NCBI RefSeq assembly: GCF_000711985.1
Contig: NZ_JONU01000007.1
Coordinates: 1-64,000 of the forward strand
Origin: Rheinheimera texasensis DSM 17496
GTDB taxonomy: Bacteria > Pseudomonadota > Gammaproteobacteria > Enterobacterales > Alteromonadaceae
Direction: 5' to 3'
DNA length: 64,000 bases
The notes below the pieces were generated by a model. It did no database searches. It saw only the letters and a program-made list of their open reading frames with translations, and was not told the origin of the DNA. How positions within the stretch are numbered: position 1 is the first letter of the stretch; the number at the start of each line of letters is the position of its first letter. The position numbers were made by a program, and so were the translations under genes. Positions 1 through 7,564 of the stretch are shown piece after piece.

Positions 1-5
1 GAGGT

Positions 6-103
6 AGTACAGTGAAATCGGGCTTTCAAAAAGCCAATAGTTTGGCTTTTTGCCGATTGAACGGCCCTGAGCTCTGCGAAGGGCATCAAGGCTCCCAATA
101 CAC
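6..103 (+). repeat. Structured repeat unit A (second-type unit)
   Basis: This is the first of several similar non-coding units. Hairpin 1 has arms AAAAAGCCAA (28-37) and TTGGCTTTTT (42-51) around a TAGT loop. An outer stem AATCGG (16-21)/CCGATT (53-58) encloses it with a six-base bulge on the 5' side. Hairpin 2 has stem GCCCT (64-68)/AGGGC (80-84) closing the loop GAGCTCTGCGA (69-79). The tail ATCAAGGCTCCCAATA leads into an intrinsic terminator. I read this as the 3' unit of a transcript that begins outside the window. The secondary structure is seen in the sequence; that it is an RNA on the plus strand is inferred from the terminator direction. The family is not recognised. Confidence 0.6.
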
Positions 104-133
104 AAACCCCGCTCAGAGAGCGGGGTTTTTTGT
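104..133 (+). terminator. Intrinsic terminator after repeat unit A
   Basis: CCCCGCTC (107-114) pairs with GAGCGGGG (118-125) across an AGA loop and is followed by TTTTTT. A-rich sequence on the 5' side makes it partly bidirectional. It directly follows the tail of unit A. Confidence 0.85.
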
Positions 134-166
134 ATTTAGATTCTGGCGGTTTTACTTCGCGTAGAG

Positions 167-275
167 TAGGACAGCGACACCGGGAATTAATGATGCCAAC
201 AGTTTGGCATCATTCCGGGGGAGCACACCCGAAGCTCTGCGAGGGTGCAGACTATCAAGAAGCCGCGATGTTGAA
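167..275 (+). repeat. Structured repeat unit B (first-type unit)
   Basis: Hairpin 1 is a perfect 11-bp stem, AATGATGCCAA (189-199)/TTGGCATCATT (204-214), with loop CAGT. An outer CCGG (180-183)/CCGG (215-218) stem leaves a five-base bulge on the 5' side, the same layout as unit A. Hairpin 2 is CACCC (226-230)/GGGTG (243-247) with loop GAAGCTCTGCGA. The tail (248-275) differs from that of unit A and has no terminator; the next unit starts within about 20 bases. Positions 221-275 recur exactly at 612-666. Confidence 0.6.
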
Positions 276-377
276 GCCTTAAAATCTCCAACGCCAACAG
301 TTTGGCTCGTCTGGCCGTAACACGGCGGCTGAACAATCCCGAGCTCTGCGAGGGATATGAAGGCTCCCAATAAAGCC
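276..377 (+). repeat. Structured repeat unit C (second-type unit)
   Basis: Hairpin 1 keeps GCCAA (293-297)-CAGT-TTGGC (302-306) with weaker outer pairing. Hairpin 2 is ATCCC (336-340)/GGGAT (352-356) closing loop GAGCTCTGCGA (341-351). The tail ATGAAGGCTCCCAATA matches the tail of unit A at all but one position and runs into a terminator. Units B and C therefore look like one two-unit transcript. Confidence 0.6.
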
Positions 378-407
378 AAAAGGCCCACTCATTCGAGTGG
401 GCCTTTT
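378..407 (+). terminator. Intrinsic terminator after repeat unit C
   Basis: AAAAGGCCCACTC (378-390) and GAGTGGGCCTTTT (395-407) form a perfect 13-bp stem with loop ATTC. The symmetrical A/T ends let it act in both directions. Confidence 0.85.
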
Positions 408-420
408 GCTTTATGGCATC

Positions 421-540
421 CTGACGGTCTATTGCTCAGCCGGACGTCGCACGGGGGCAATCGCATGCGACAAAAACGTCTGGAACGTTTTTGGACCGCT
501 TCAGCGGGCTGCGAAGCGGCAAACCCCATGGATGGGCTGA
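421..540 (+). repeat. Diverged structured repeat unit between C and D
   Basis: AAAAACGT (472-479) pairs with ACGTTTTT (485-492) across CTGGA, taking the place of hairpin 1. CCGCTT (496-501) pairs with AAGCGG (514-519), and its loop ends in CTGCG, as the conserved loop of the other units does. Flanking GTCGCA/TGCGAC copies may add an outer stem. The order and spacing match the other units but the loop sequences differ, so membership of the family is an inference. Confidence 0.35.
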
Positions 541-546
541 GCAACC

Positions 547-666
547 AGTACAGTGAATCAGGGCTTTCGAAACGCAAACAGTTTTGCGTTGCTGGCTGTC
601 ACACAGCTGATGAGCACACCCGAAGCTCTGCGAGGGTGCAGACTATCAAGAAGCCGCGATGTTGAA
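547..666 (+). repeat. Structured repeat unit D (first-type unit)
   Basis: The leader at 547-568 matches that of unit A at 6-27 with only two small differences. Hairpin 1 is a perfect AACGCAAA (571-578)/TTTGCGTT (583-590) stem with loop CAGT. Hairpin 2 is CACCC (617-621)/GGGTG (634-638) with loop GAAGCTCTGCGA. The last 55 bases are identical to the end of unit B. As in B, there is no terminator directly after it. Confidence 0.6.
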
Positions 667-869
667 TTACAGTGCAGCAAACAGTTTTGTGTTCTTCCTA
701 CAAAGAAACCCAGATAGCGAATGGCTTGATTATTAATAAGCTACCCACAGATTTACGAATGTGGCTTAGTTAAAAATTTCCAAATATCTCCGGCATAGCC
801 GACTGTTCGCTGGTTGATCGCGCTAGGTTGTGGCATAAAGGAGATCTTTTTTCACTGCTTTCTGAATTT
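667..869. other. Decayed repeat unit E and gene-free stretch
   Basis: A short remnant of hairpin 1, CAAA (678-681)-CAGT-TTTG (686-689), follows unit D where the second-type partner unit would be expected. No conserved loop or terminator follows. The rest up to the lipoprotein gene is AT-rich, with no gene or clear promoter that I can support. Confidence 0.4.
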
Positions 870-2558
870 ATGCGTTTTTTCCTGAGTCAGTTCTGGATTG
901 TCATCGTTACCATTTCTGTCTTGCTAGGCTGTCAACAAAGCCCGGTTGCGTTGTTGCCAGTATCTGAAGCTGAGTTAGTTGTTACTCCGGCACTTTTAAA
1001 CGTCGCTAATCATGACCATGCAGCGCAATGTTCAGCGGTTGGCGGCGTGGCTGATCCTCTCTATGTACTCTTCTGTACTCATCATGCCTTACACCAGCCT
1101 GTTACAAATTCCGGCCAGTTCCAGCAATTACTGAATGCGCAGCAATCTGCACTGCAGCAATTAGTGCAGCACCACCTGGTTGACGGCCAATGGCGTATTA
1201 GAGGAAAGGGCTATCAGCTTCAGTTAGATCTCCCAACCGACGAACATGGTATGCGATTTCTTCGTTATACGCCGGTGCAACAACTCAAGTTTGCCGATGT
1301 TGCTTATCAGCCTACTCCCCAAGACCCGGCTGCTTATGGTGTGGCGCTTGTCGCGGAGCGTCCACACAGCAAAAACGTGTTTGATCAGTATTATCCGCAC
1401 GAAGGTATATTTCGCAGTGTTACTGTGACCCTGCAAGACATCCTAATCGACCAGCAGCAGTTGCTGATCAAGCTCAAAGGCTACTATCTGACCGCGCCGC
1501 AGCAAATTGATGTGGCCGGCCGATCAATACCGCTCAGCTATGACCCCGCCAGCGCCACAATGTTGCTATTGCGGGACGCCCGAATCGACCAGTCGGCGTT
1601 TTCTGCGCTGCTGGATGGTAATAAACCAGGCTATGACTATGGCATCTTTAGCCCAGGCCCAATCCGGCCGGATCGCCGGCCTATACTGATGATCCACGGA
1701 CTGAATTCCAGCCCGATGATTTGGCTTAAACTGAGTCATGCAATCTATAAAGACCCAATTCTTTCAGCGCAGTATCAGGTCTGGCACGCGTTTTATCCTA
1801 GTGGTGCGCCGCCGTTTTTCAACGCAATGCGCCTTCGTCATGACGTTGATCAGATGCGCATGCAGTTGCAGCAAAGCGTCGGTTTGTCCAAAACAATGCC
1901 GATGGTCGTGATTGGGCATAGCATGGGGGGCATTATCGCCAAGACTTTTATCATCAACAGTGGTATGGCGCTATGGGATGAAACATTTTTATTCCGACCT
2001 GATACATGGCCAGGCAACGATAAAGATTTGCAGCGTTATCGCGATGTATTTTTGTTTAATGCCCACCAAGATGTTGATTCAGTGTTCTTTTTAGATACGC
2101 CGCATCATGGCGCTGAGATAGCCGAAGCCTGGTACAGCCGGCTGGCGAGTAAACTGATCACTATCCCCGAGATGTTCGCGCGGCTAAACCGAAAGTTATT
2201 TCAGCGGATCCGTATTGAAACGGTCACACCGCAAATGCAACCTTATTTGGCAGACGGCGGCCCTAACAGCGTGCAGGTATTGTCGCCACAGCACCCGTTA
2301 TTACGCAAAATAGCAACGTTGCCGTATCAAAGACCGGTATATTCGGTGGTTGGCAGCGACGATAAACCTTATTGTTATGATGAAAAGGCGTGTGCTCAGT
2401 TATCAGACTCTGTGGTTCCGTTTTTCAGCGCACATGAACCGCGTGCTGACGAACAGATCATAGTGCCATCCCGGCATGATTCTTATCAAAGCCCGGAAGC
2501 CATTGCTTTTATCGTGCAGCAGTTACGCCAGCGGCTGGACGCAGGCGTACCCCATTAA
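870..2558 (+). CDS. Lipase/esterase-like alpha/beta-hydrolase lipoprotein
   Basis: Predicted 562-residue secreted lipoprotein of the alpha/beta-hydrolase fold. From the ATG at 870 it begins MRFFLSQFWIVIVTISVLLGC, a signal peptide with a lipobox whose cysteine is residue 21. A TTG at 828 would also be in frame but would put charged residues before the signal peptide. Visible catalytic features are an HGLNSSP oxyanion segment near residue 275, the nucleophile elbow GHSMGG (serine near 351), a DTPHHG segment after it and a late SRHDS histidine near 533. These resemble PGAP1/DUF676-type lipases. The natural substrate cannot be told from sequence. The last 50 bases overlap the 3' end of the convergent transglycosylase gene. 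Confidence 0.8.
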   Translation: MRFFLSQFWIVIVTISVLLGCQQSPVALLPVSEAELVVTPALLNVANHDHAAQCSAVGGVADPLYVLFCTHHALHQPVTNSGQFQQLLNAQQSALQQLVQHHLVDGQWRIRGKGYQLQLDLPTDEHGMRFLRYTPVQQLKFADVAYQPTPQDPAAYGVALVAERPHSKNVFDQYYPHEGIFRSVTVTLQDILIDQQQLLIKLKGYYLTAPQQIDVAGRSIPLSYDPASATMLLLRDARIDQSAFSALLDGNKPGYDYGIFSPGPIRPDRRPILMIHGLNSSPMIWLKLSHAIYKDPILSAQYQVWHAFYPSGAPPFFNAMRLRHDVDQMRMQLQQSVGLSKTMPMVVIGHSMGGIIAKTFIINSGMALWDETFLFRPDTWPGNDKDLQRYRDVFLFNAHQDVDSVFFLDTPHHGAEIAEAWYSRLASKLITIPEMFARLNRKLFQRIRIETVTPQMQPYLADGGPNSVQVLSPQHPLLRKIATLPYQRPVYSVVGSDDKPYCYDEKACAQLSDSVVPFFSAHEPRADEQIIVPSRHDSYQSPEAIAFIVQQLRQRLDAGVPH

Positions 2559-3180
2559 AGCGCTTTTGCTGGCGCGGACCACAAAACGGCAGGCCACGGG
2601 TAAACTCCGCGATAGCGCTGACTTTGCCGTTCTGCGCCCGCAGCGTAGACCAATAACGACCGCCGCCCTGATGCTGTATTGGGCTGCGACTGGCGATCAC
2701 GCCGTCAGTACTGACCCACTTTGATAATATTCGTACGCCACAAGCCAGATTAATCACCGGGTCGTGTAACAACGCAGGATGGCGGATATCGCAGTCATAG
2801 CGTTTTTGGTTGGCACTTTCGATAGAAATTTGCAGTAGACCACGCGACACCACTGGCCGGCCTTTAGCGTCACGAAACCGCTCACGGTAAGTCGCTTCCG
2901 GTTTAAAGTTACTTTCAGGTTTGCTCATCGCTGACAACAAACCGACCCAGAATTTGCGCCGTTCCGGCTTGGCTAACTTCGGGTAATTGGGGCAAAACTG
3001 GGTGATATCGGCCGGATTTAAGCGGATCAACGGCGAACTGGCAACTGCCGACTCGGCTGCGCGGGTCCAGCTGCCATCCTGATTTTTCGTGGCCCAGGCG
3101 GCGTAATCCAAAGACGCCAGACAGGCGGGCGCAAAGCACGTCAGCAATAAAATCAGTGAAAAATAATAGCGCGGCTGCAT
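2509..3180 (-). CDS. Periplasmic lytic transglycosylase-like protein (SLT type)
   Basis: Predicted 223-residue exported protein. The N-terminus is a signal peptide (hydrophobic residues 7-22 ending in ALAS-like residues). The SLT-type pattern is visible: a PESNF segment with the presumed catalytic glutamate at residue 89, then SRGLLQIS around 112-119 and an NLACG segment, as in Slt70/MltC-type enzymes that cleave peptidoglycan to 1,6-anhydro products. It lies 23 bases downstream of the MltA-like gene and is probably co-transcribed, so this is a small cell-wall operon. Its 3' end overlaps the convergent lipase gene. Confidence 0.75.
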   Translation of the reverse strand: MQPRYYFSLILLLTCFAPACLASLDYAAWATKNQDGSWTRAAESAVASSPLIRLNPADITQFCPNYPKLAKPERRKFWVGLLSAMSKPESNFKPEATYRERFRDAKGRPVVSRGLLQISIESANQKRYDCDIRHPALLHDPVINLACGVRILSKWVSTDGVIASRSPIQHQGGGRYWSTLRAQNGKVSAIAEFTRGLPFCGPRQQKRFNGVRLRPAAGVTAAR

Positions 3181-3203
3181 TGGCAGTCGGGTCTCCGGTT
3201 CAG

Positions 3204-4337
3204 TTATTTTTTCAGTAACAGATATGCCTGGCTATAATCGCCACGGTGTTTATTGGCAGCGAAATAATCCGGCCAGCCCCGATAATAACCGCTTAACCAG
3301 TCGAGTTGAAACAGATTATTGGCAAAAGCGCCACCGGTGTCCGCCAGAATGGTTAATCTGTAGTGCATCACACCGGATTCTGGTGTCGCCAACAGAATCA
3401 ACTTGCCTAAACCGAGCTGCGGGATATCACCGGCCACTGTCACTTCTGGTTTAATCGGAATTTTGTAGTCTGCATCTTTGCCATAACCCAGCACACTCTG
3501 TACTTCTTTGAAGTACCAGTACCGTTGTTGCTGTTCCGGTGTTTTAGTGCGGTCATAAGGGATGCCATTGGTGCGGTGCACATTATAATAACGATAGCCC
3601 TGACCCGATGGTACCACCGCAGTTCCTTGTAATAAGGCACCTTCCAGATCCTCACGGCTTAGCCAAAACAGTGCCGGTGCGCGCAGCGGTGGTTTTTCCA
3701 GCGCGCCACGTACTATGTCTTGTTTGCCCAGCTGAAAGCGGGTGATTTTGTTGCCAAGCGCATCCGCTGTAGCGAGATCGAGCTTGGCTTCATCATAAGG
3801 CAGCCCATATAGCGCCTGATTTTGCTTTGCGGTTTTCTCAGGGCTGCCATCGGCTATTTTGACAAAATATTTGGTTTGCAGAATTTTGTCTGCGGGTAGG
3901 TTTTGCAGCAAAGGTTTATTTTTCGCCAATTTTGCCGCGCCAGTCTGGTCTGGCAGCCAACGCACGAATTGGAAATGTTGCTGGATAAAGGCCGGATCCG
4001 TCAGACGTGATTTGCGCCCGGCGGCCTGGTCTTCATTGGCAATTTGACAGATATAGAGCAGGGTGTTGCGGATCTGTGCAACCGGGACAGTTGCGCCGGG
4101 GACTTTGCCGCCGTGAATAGCCGCCGGGTCATAAGTTTGGCCTTTATCGATATACTTCAGCGTTTCAGTAGCCACCTGACACAGATCTTTACTTCGATCC
4201 GGCCATTGCCCGGCGACAAATTGCGGATGCTGCTCAGTAAAAGTGGCTGCCGCTTTTGCAGGTGCCAGGGCAGAGAGTGGCAGTGCAGTCAGCAACAAAG
4301 AAACAGCAAGTTCAGGGCGGCGATCAAAACCAGACAT
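3204..4337 (-). CDS. 3D-domain (MltA-like) periplasmic protein
   Basis: Predicted 377-residue exported protein. The ATG at 4337 (MSGFDRRPELAV) is preferred over an upstream in-frame TTG at 4352. A hydrophobic signal sequence (residues 10-29, ending AKA) follows. The C-terminal part contains ADTGGAF near residue 333, followed by LDWLSGYYRGW. This is the 3D-domain pattern of MltA, whose aspartate is catalytic in membrane-bound transglycosylase A. There is no lipobox, so it is probably soluble in the periplasm. It precedes the SLT-type gene by 23 bases. MltA-like transglycosylase activity is inferred from the motif. Confidence 0.7.
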   Translation of the reverse strand: MSGFDRRPELAVSLLLTALPLSALAPAKAAATFTEQHPQFVAGQWPDRSKDLCQVATETLKYIDKGQTYDPAAIHGGKVPGATVPVAQIRNTLLYICQIANEDQAAGRKSRLTDPAFIQQHFQFVRWLPDQTGAAKLAKNKPLLQNLPADKILQTKYFVKIADGSPEKTAKQNQALYGLPYDEAKLDLATADALGNKITRFQLGKQDIVRGALEKPPLRAPALFWLSREDLEGALLQGTAVVPSGQGYRYYNVHRTNGIPYDRTKTPEQQQRYWYFKEVQSVLGYGKDADYKIPIKPEVTVAGDIPQLGLGKLILLATPESGVMHYRLTILADTGGAFANNLFQLDWLSGYYRGWPDYFAANKHRGDYSQAYLLLKK

Positions 4338-4535
4338 AAAGAGACTCGGCAAATTAAATTGCCAGCAGACTAACGCAGCTGAAGCCTGTGCTCAAGGCAG
4401 AAGCGGATTGTCGAAGTTTAACTGCTGAAATGACAGGCAAAATTGCTTGTATTTCGCCATAGCAGCTTTTATGGTGATTTGTCTTTGGCTGCGTCTGTCC
4501 ATGTCAGGCAACAGCTGTTCGTTACGGAGTCCGCA

Positions 4536-5510
4536 ATGCCGCACGACCATCATCATCACCATGAGAGCCAGAATATCGCCACAGCGTTCTGGCTGAACTT
4601 TAGTTTTACCCTGATTGAAATTGTCGGCGGCCTGCTGACCAACAGTGTGGCGATCCTCGCCGATGCTGTGCATGACCTCGGTGATAGCCTTGCGATTGGT
4701 TTTGCCTGGGTGGCGAGTAAAATTGCCGGAAAAGAGGCAAACAGCCGTTATAGCTATGGTTACCGGCGCTGGTCGTTGTTAAGTGCTTTGGTCACTGGCG
4801 TGGTACTGGTGGTGGGCTCAGTGTTGGTGTTGATAACTGCTATTCCGCGGTTATGGGAGCCGGTGCTGCCGCATGCGCCGGGTATGATAGCCCTGGCAGT
4901 GCTCGGTGTGGCGGTGAACGGCGCGGCGGTGCTGAAGCTTAAACGCGGCAAAACCCAGAATGAGCAGGTGCTGAGCTGGCATTTGCTGGAAGATGTGTTG
5001 GGCTGGGCTGTGGTGCTGATTGGCAGTGTGCTGATTTATTTCACCGGCTGGGCCTTTCTCGACCCTTTGCTGTCGATTGGTTTTACTTTGTTTATTCTGC
5101 TAAACGTTTGGCGTAGCCTCAAACGCACCATAGCGCTGTTTCTGCAGGTGACGCCTGATGCGCAATTGATGGCGCAGCTGGAGCAGGCGCTGACCGCTTT
5201 GCCTTTTGTCGAAAGCGCCCATCATCTGCATCTGTGGTCGCTGGACGGCGAGCAACATGTGCTGACGGTGCATTTACGGCTGAAAGAGAATGCCGACAGT
5301 CAGAAGCTCAGCCATTACAAAGAAGATGTCCGGGCGGTGTTAGCGCCGCATCAACTGGCGCATACCACAGTAGAGTTTGAGGGACCGGCAGAGCTTTGTC
5401 GTGATGACAACGGTATTCACGCGCAACACGCTGCACACGACCACGACCACGACCACGACCATCAGGGCTGCAATCATCAGCATGGCGCTTTAGACCCGCA
5501 TCGACATTAA
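4536..5510 (+). CDS. Cation diffusion facilitator (zinc/cobalt-type metal efflux)
   Basis: Predicted 324-residue inner-membrane antiporter of the CDF family (ZitB/CzcD type), exporting divalent metals such as zinc. The ATG at 4536 follows GGAG with seven bases between and gives a histidine-rich start, MPHDHHHHH. About six membrane helices are visible, with the two metal-site pairs HDLGD in helix 2 (ADAVHDLGD) and HLLED in helix 5. A cytoplasmic ferredoxin-like domain follows (HHLHLWSLDGEQHVLTVH). The C-terminus has a tandem HD tract coded by repeated CACGAC (about 5437-5460) and ends HQHGALDPHRH, a likely metal-sensing tail. The upstream in-frame extension to 4443 lacks family features. Confidence 0.9.
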   Translation: MPHDHHHHHESQNIATAFWLNFSFTLIEIVGGLLTNSVAILADAVHDLGDSLAIGFAWVASKIAGKEANSRYSYGYRRWSLLSALVTGVVLVVGSVLVLITAIPRLWEPVLPHAPGMIALAVLGVAVNGAAVLKLKRGKTQNEQVLSWHLLEDVLGWAVVLIGSVLIYFTGWAFLDPLLSIGFTLFILLNVWRSLKRTIALFLQVTPDAQLMAQLEQALTALPFVESAHHLHLWSLDGEQHVLTVHLRLKENADSQKLSHYKEDVRAVLAPHQLAHTTVEFEGPAELCRDDNGIHAQHAAHDHDHDHDHQGCNHQHGALDPHRH

Positions 5511-5541
5511 TGGCGCTACCAGCTGAATACCAAAAATGAAG

Positions 5542-5566
5542 CAGGGCACCGCAGTGCCCTGTTTTT
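5542..5566 (+). terminator. Intrinsic terminator between the CDF gene and yfbR
   Basis: CAGGGCAC (5542-5549) pairs with GTGCCCTG (5554-5561) across CGCA and is followed by TTTTT. It sits between convergent genes and could also serve yfbR from the other side. Confidence 0.85.
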
Positions 5567-5586
5567 CAATCGGCCCTCAAGCAGCC

Positions 5587-6195
5587 TTACAGTAAACCTT
5601 CTTGCTCCAGGCTGATCTCGTCCAGTGATAAGGCAAAACTGGGTACAAAAGTGTCGAGAAAATACTGTACCGCCGGCGATTGTGTGGCGGTCAGCATTTT
5701 TTCCAGCCGGCGTTTGGCAATCGTAAACTCGCGGTTGCCGGCAGTAATTTCTTCCAATGTTTTTAGATAAGCACAAAGATTATCTGCGGCTTTAACCAGC
5801 AGTTTTTCCTCTGCGCTGTAACATTCACCGAGCAAATATTCGCGATAGACGCTCTGCAGCTCAGGCGGCAGCATCGACAACAGTTTTTGCTCAGCGATGG
5901 CTTCAATCTTTTTATACTCATCGGCAATTTGCGGGTTGAAGTATTTGACCGGTGTTGGTAAATCACCGGTCAGTACTTCGCTGGCATCATGAAACAGCGC
6001 CAGCGTTGCGACGCGCTCCGGGTCGAGCTTGCCGGCAAAATACTGGCGGTCAATCACCGCCAGCATATGCGCCACCAGCGCGACCTGATGGCTGTGCTCA
6101 GCGACATTTTCCGTATTGATGTTGCGCATCAGCGGCCAGCGGTTAATCAGCTTCATCCTAAACAGATGGGCGAAAAAGTGGCTATGAGCGGTCAT
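5587..6195 (-). CDS. yfbR: 5'-deoxynucleotidase YfbR
   Basis: HD-domain phosphohydrolase that removes the 5' phosphate from deoxyribonucleoside monophosphates, acting in cytoplasmic nucleotide salvage and pool control. The 202-residue length is close to the 199 of E. coli YfbR. The start at 6195 ([20 protein letters not shown]) has GGAGG six bases upstream; the longer open frame does not look like protein. Metal-binding residues are visible in AEHSHQV and [19 protein letters not shown], and the late [12 protein letters not shown] segment supplies the last aspartate. It lies 25 bases downstream of alaA, the same pairing as in E. coli. Confidence 0.92.
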   Translation of the reverse strand: MTAHSHFFAHLFRMKLINRWPLMRNINTENVAEHSHQVALVAHMLAVIDRQYFAGKLDPERVATLALFHDASEVLTGDLPTPVKYFNPQIADEYKKIEAIAEQKLLSMLPPELQSVYREYLLGECYSAEEKLLVKAADNLCAYLKTLEEITAGNREFTIAKRRLEKMLTATQSPAVQYFLDTFVPSFALSLDEISLEQEGLL

Positions 6196-6220
6196 ATCAG
6201 CCTCCGGTAACAAATCGGCT

Positions 6221-7438
6221 TCACAGCTGCTGATAACCCGGCAGGAACTGCGCCAGCTTGCCAATCGCCTGTTCCAGCACTTCTTTATGTGGCAGCAGCA
6301 CAATGCGGAAGTGGTCCGGCTCCGGCCAGTTAAAGGCACGGCCATGGACCAGCAGTACTTTATGCTGGCGCAGGAAATCCAGCACCATCAGCTCATCGTC
6401 TTTGATCGGGAATTTTTTCCGGTCAATTTTCGGGAATAAGTACATCGCGCCTTTAGGTCTGACACAGCTCAGGCCGTCGATTTCATTCACCAGACGGTGC
6501 GCGACATCCATCTGGTCGTATAAACGACCGCCGGGAACCACCAGCTCATTGATACTCTGGTAGCCGCCAAGCGCGGTTTGCACGGCATGTTGTACCGGAA
6601 CGTTCGCGCAAAGCCGCATTGAGGCCAGAATGTTCAGGCCCTCGATATAAGGCCGGGCACGTTGTTTGGCGCCGGAGATAAACAACCAACCCACACGGAA
6701 ACCGGCGATGCGGTAGTTTTTCGACAGCCCGCCAAAAGTCAGGATCACCAAATCATCGGCCAGCGCTGCGGTTGGCGTGTGGGTGGCGCCATCGTACAGA
6801 ATTTTGTCGTAGATTTCATCGCTAAGCACCACCAGGCCATGCTCACGGGCAATGCTCAGAATATCAAGCAACAGCGCGTCGTTATAAACGGCTCCGGTTG
6901 GGTTGTTCGGGTTAATCAGCACTATGGCTTTAGTGTTGCTGGTGATTTTGGCGCGGATATCCGCGATGTCCGGATACCAGTCGGCGGCCTCATCACAACG
7001 ATAATGTACGGCTTTACCACCGGCGAGGTTTACCGCTGCCGTCCACAGCGGATAATCCGGCGATGGGATCAACACTTCGTCGCCGTTATTGAGTAAGCCC
7101 TGCAGTGCCATCAGAATAAGTTCAGATACACCATTGCCAATGTAAACGTCGTCGGCGTCGGCACCGCGGATGCCACGGGACTGATAATATTGCGCCACTG
7201 CAACGCGGGCCGGATAAATGCCCTGAGAATCGCTGTAGCCTTGCGCTGTAGGCAGATTATGGATCACATGTTTGAGGATCTCGTCCGGCGCCTCAAAACC
7301 GAAAGGGGCGGGATTACCGATATTGAGCTTTAAAATGCGATGGCCTTCTTCTTCCATCCGCTTCGCTTCGCGGGCTACCGGGCCGCGAATGTCATAACAA
7401 ACACCATCTAACTTGGTCGATCGCTCAATTGGTTTCAT
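6221..7438 (-). CDS. alaA: Glutamate-pyruvate aminotransferase AlaA
   Basis: PLP-dependent class I/II aminotransferase that makes alanine from pyruvate with glutamate as donor. At 405 residues it equals the E. coli protein in length. The start [20 protein letters not shown] matches the family. The substrate/PLP motif [10 protein letters not shown] and the PLP-lysine segment [16 protein letters not shown] (lysine near 240) are intact, as is the late FRIVLLP segment carrying the substrate-binding arginine. It heads a two-gene operon with yfbR, and its promoter should lie in the 126-base divergent gap before the LRAT-like gene. Confidence 0.93.
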   Translation of the reverse strand: MKPIERSTKLDGVCYDIRGPVAREAKRMEEEGHRILKLNIGNPAPFGFEAPDEILKHVIHNLPTAQGYSDSQGIYPARVAVAQYYQSRGIRGADADDVYIGNGVSELILMALQGLLNNGDEVLIPSPDYPLWTAAVNLAGGKAVHYRCDEAADWYPDIADIRAKITSNTKAIVLINPNNPTGAVYNDALLLDILSIAREHGLVVLSDEIYDKILYDGATHTPTAALADDLVILTFGGLSKNYRIAGFRVGWLFISGAKQRARPYIEGLNILASMRLCANVPVQHAVQTALGGYQSINELVVPGGRLYDQMDVAHRLVNEIDGLSCVRPKGAMYLFPKIDRKKFPIKDDELMVLDFLRQHKVLLVHGRAFNWPEPDHFRIVLLPHKEVLEQAIGKLAQFLPGYQQL

Positions 7439-7564
7439 AACCCTTACTTTACAGCCTCCGCATCATGAGCCTAAATAATCTGTAATTTTTGCTTACACCC
7501 TGAAACAGTGTCCTGTACTGTTCATCCCCATACTGCCAGAAAAAACCAGCATTCGGGAGTCTGG

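Noticed and set aside
1-690. CRISPR array or protein-coding genes in the repeat block
   Set aside because: Repeats are not evenly spaced, have no unique spacers and differ in their stems. The open frames across the block (for example 357-665 plus and 152-388 minus) run through the hairpins and terminators and lack ribosome sites.
1-690. Integron attC sites, REP elements or a retron msr-msd
   Set aside because: The hairpins lack the attC core sites, there is no integrase, transposase or reverse transcriptase gene nearby, and the loops do not match REP or msr patterns that I know.
4443-4535. Longer N-terminus for the CDF exporter
   Set aside because: The extra 31 residues have no family features, and a good ribosome site precedes the ATG at 4536.
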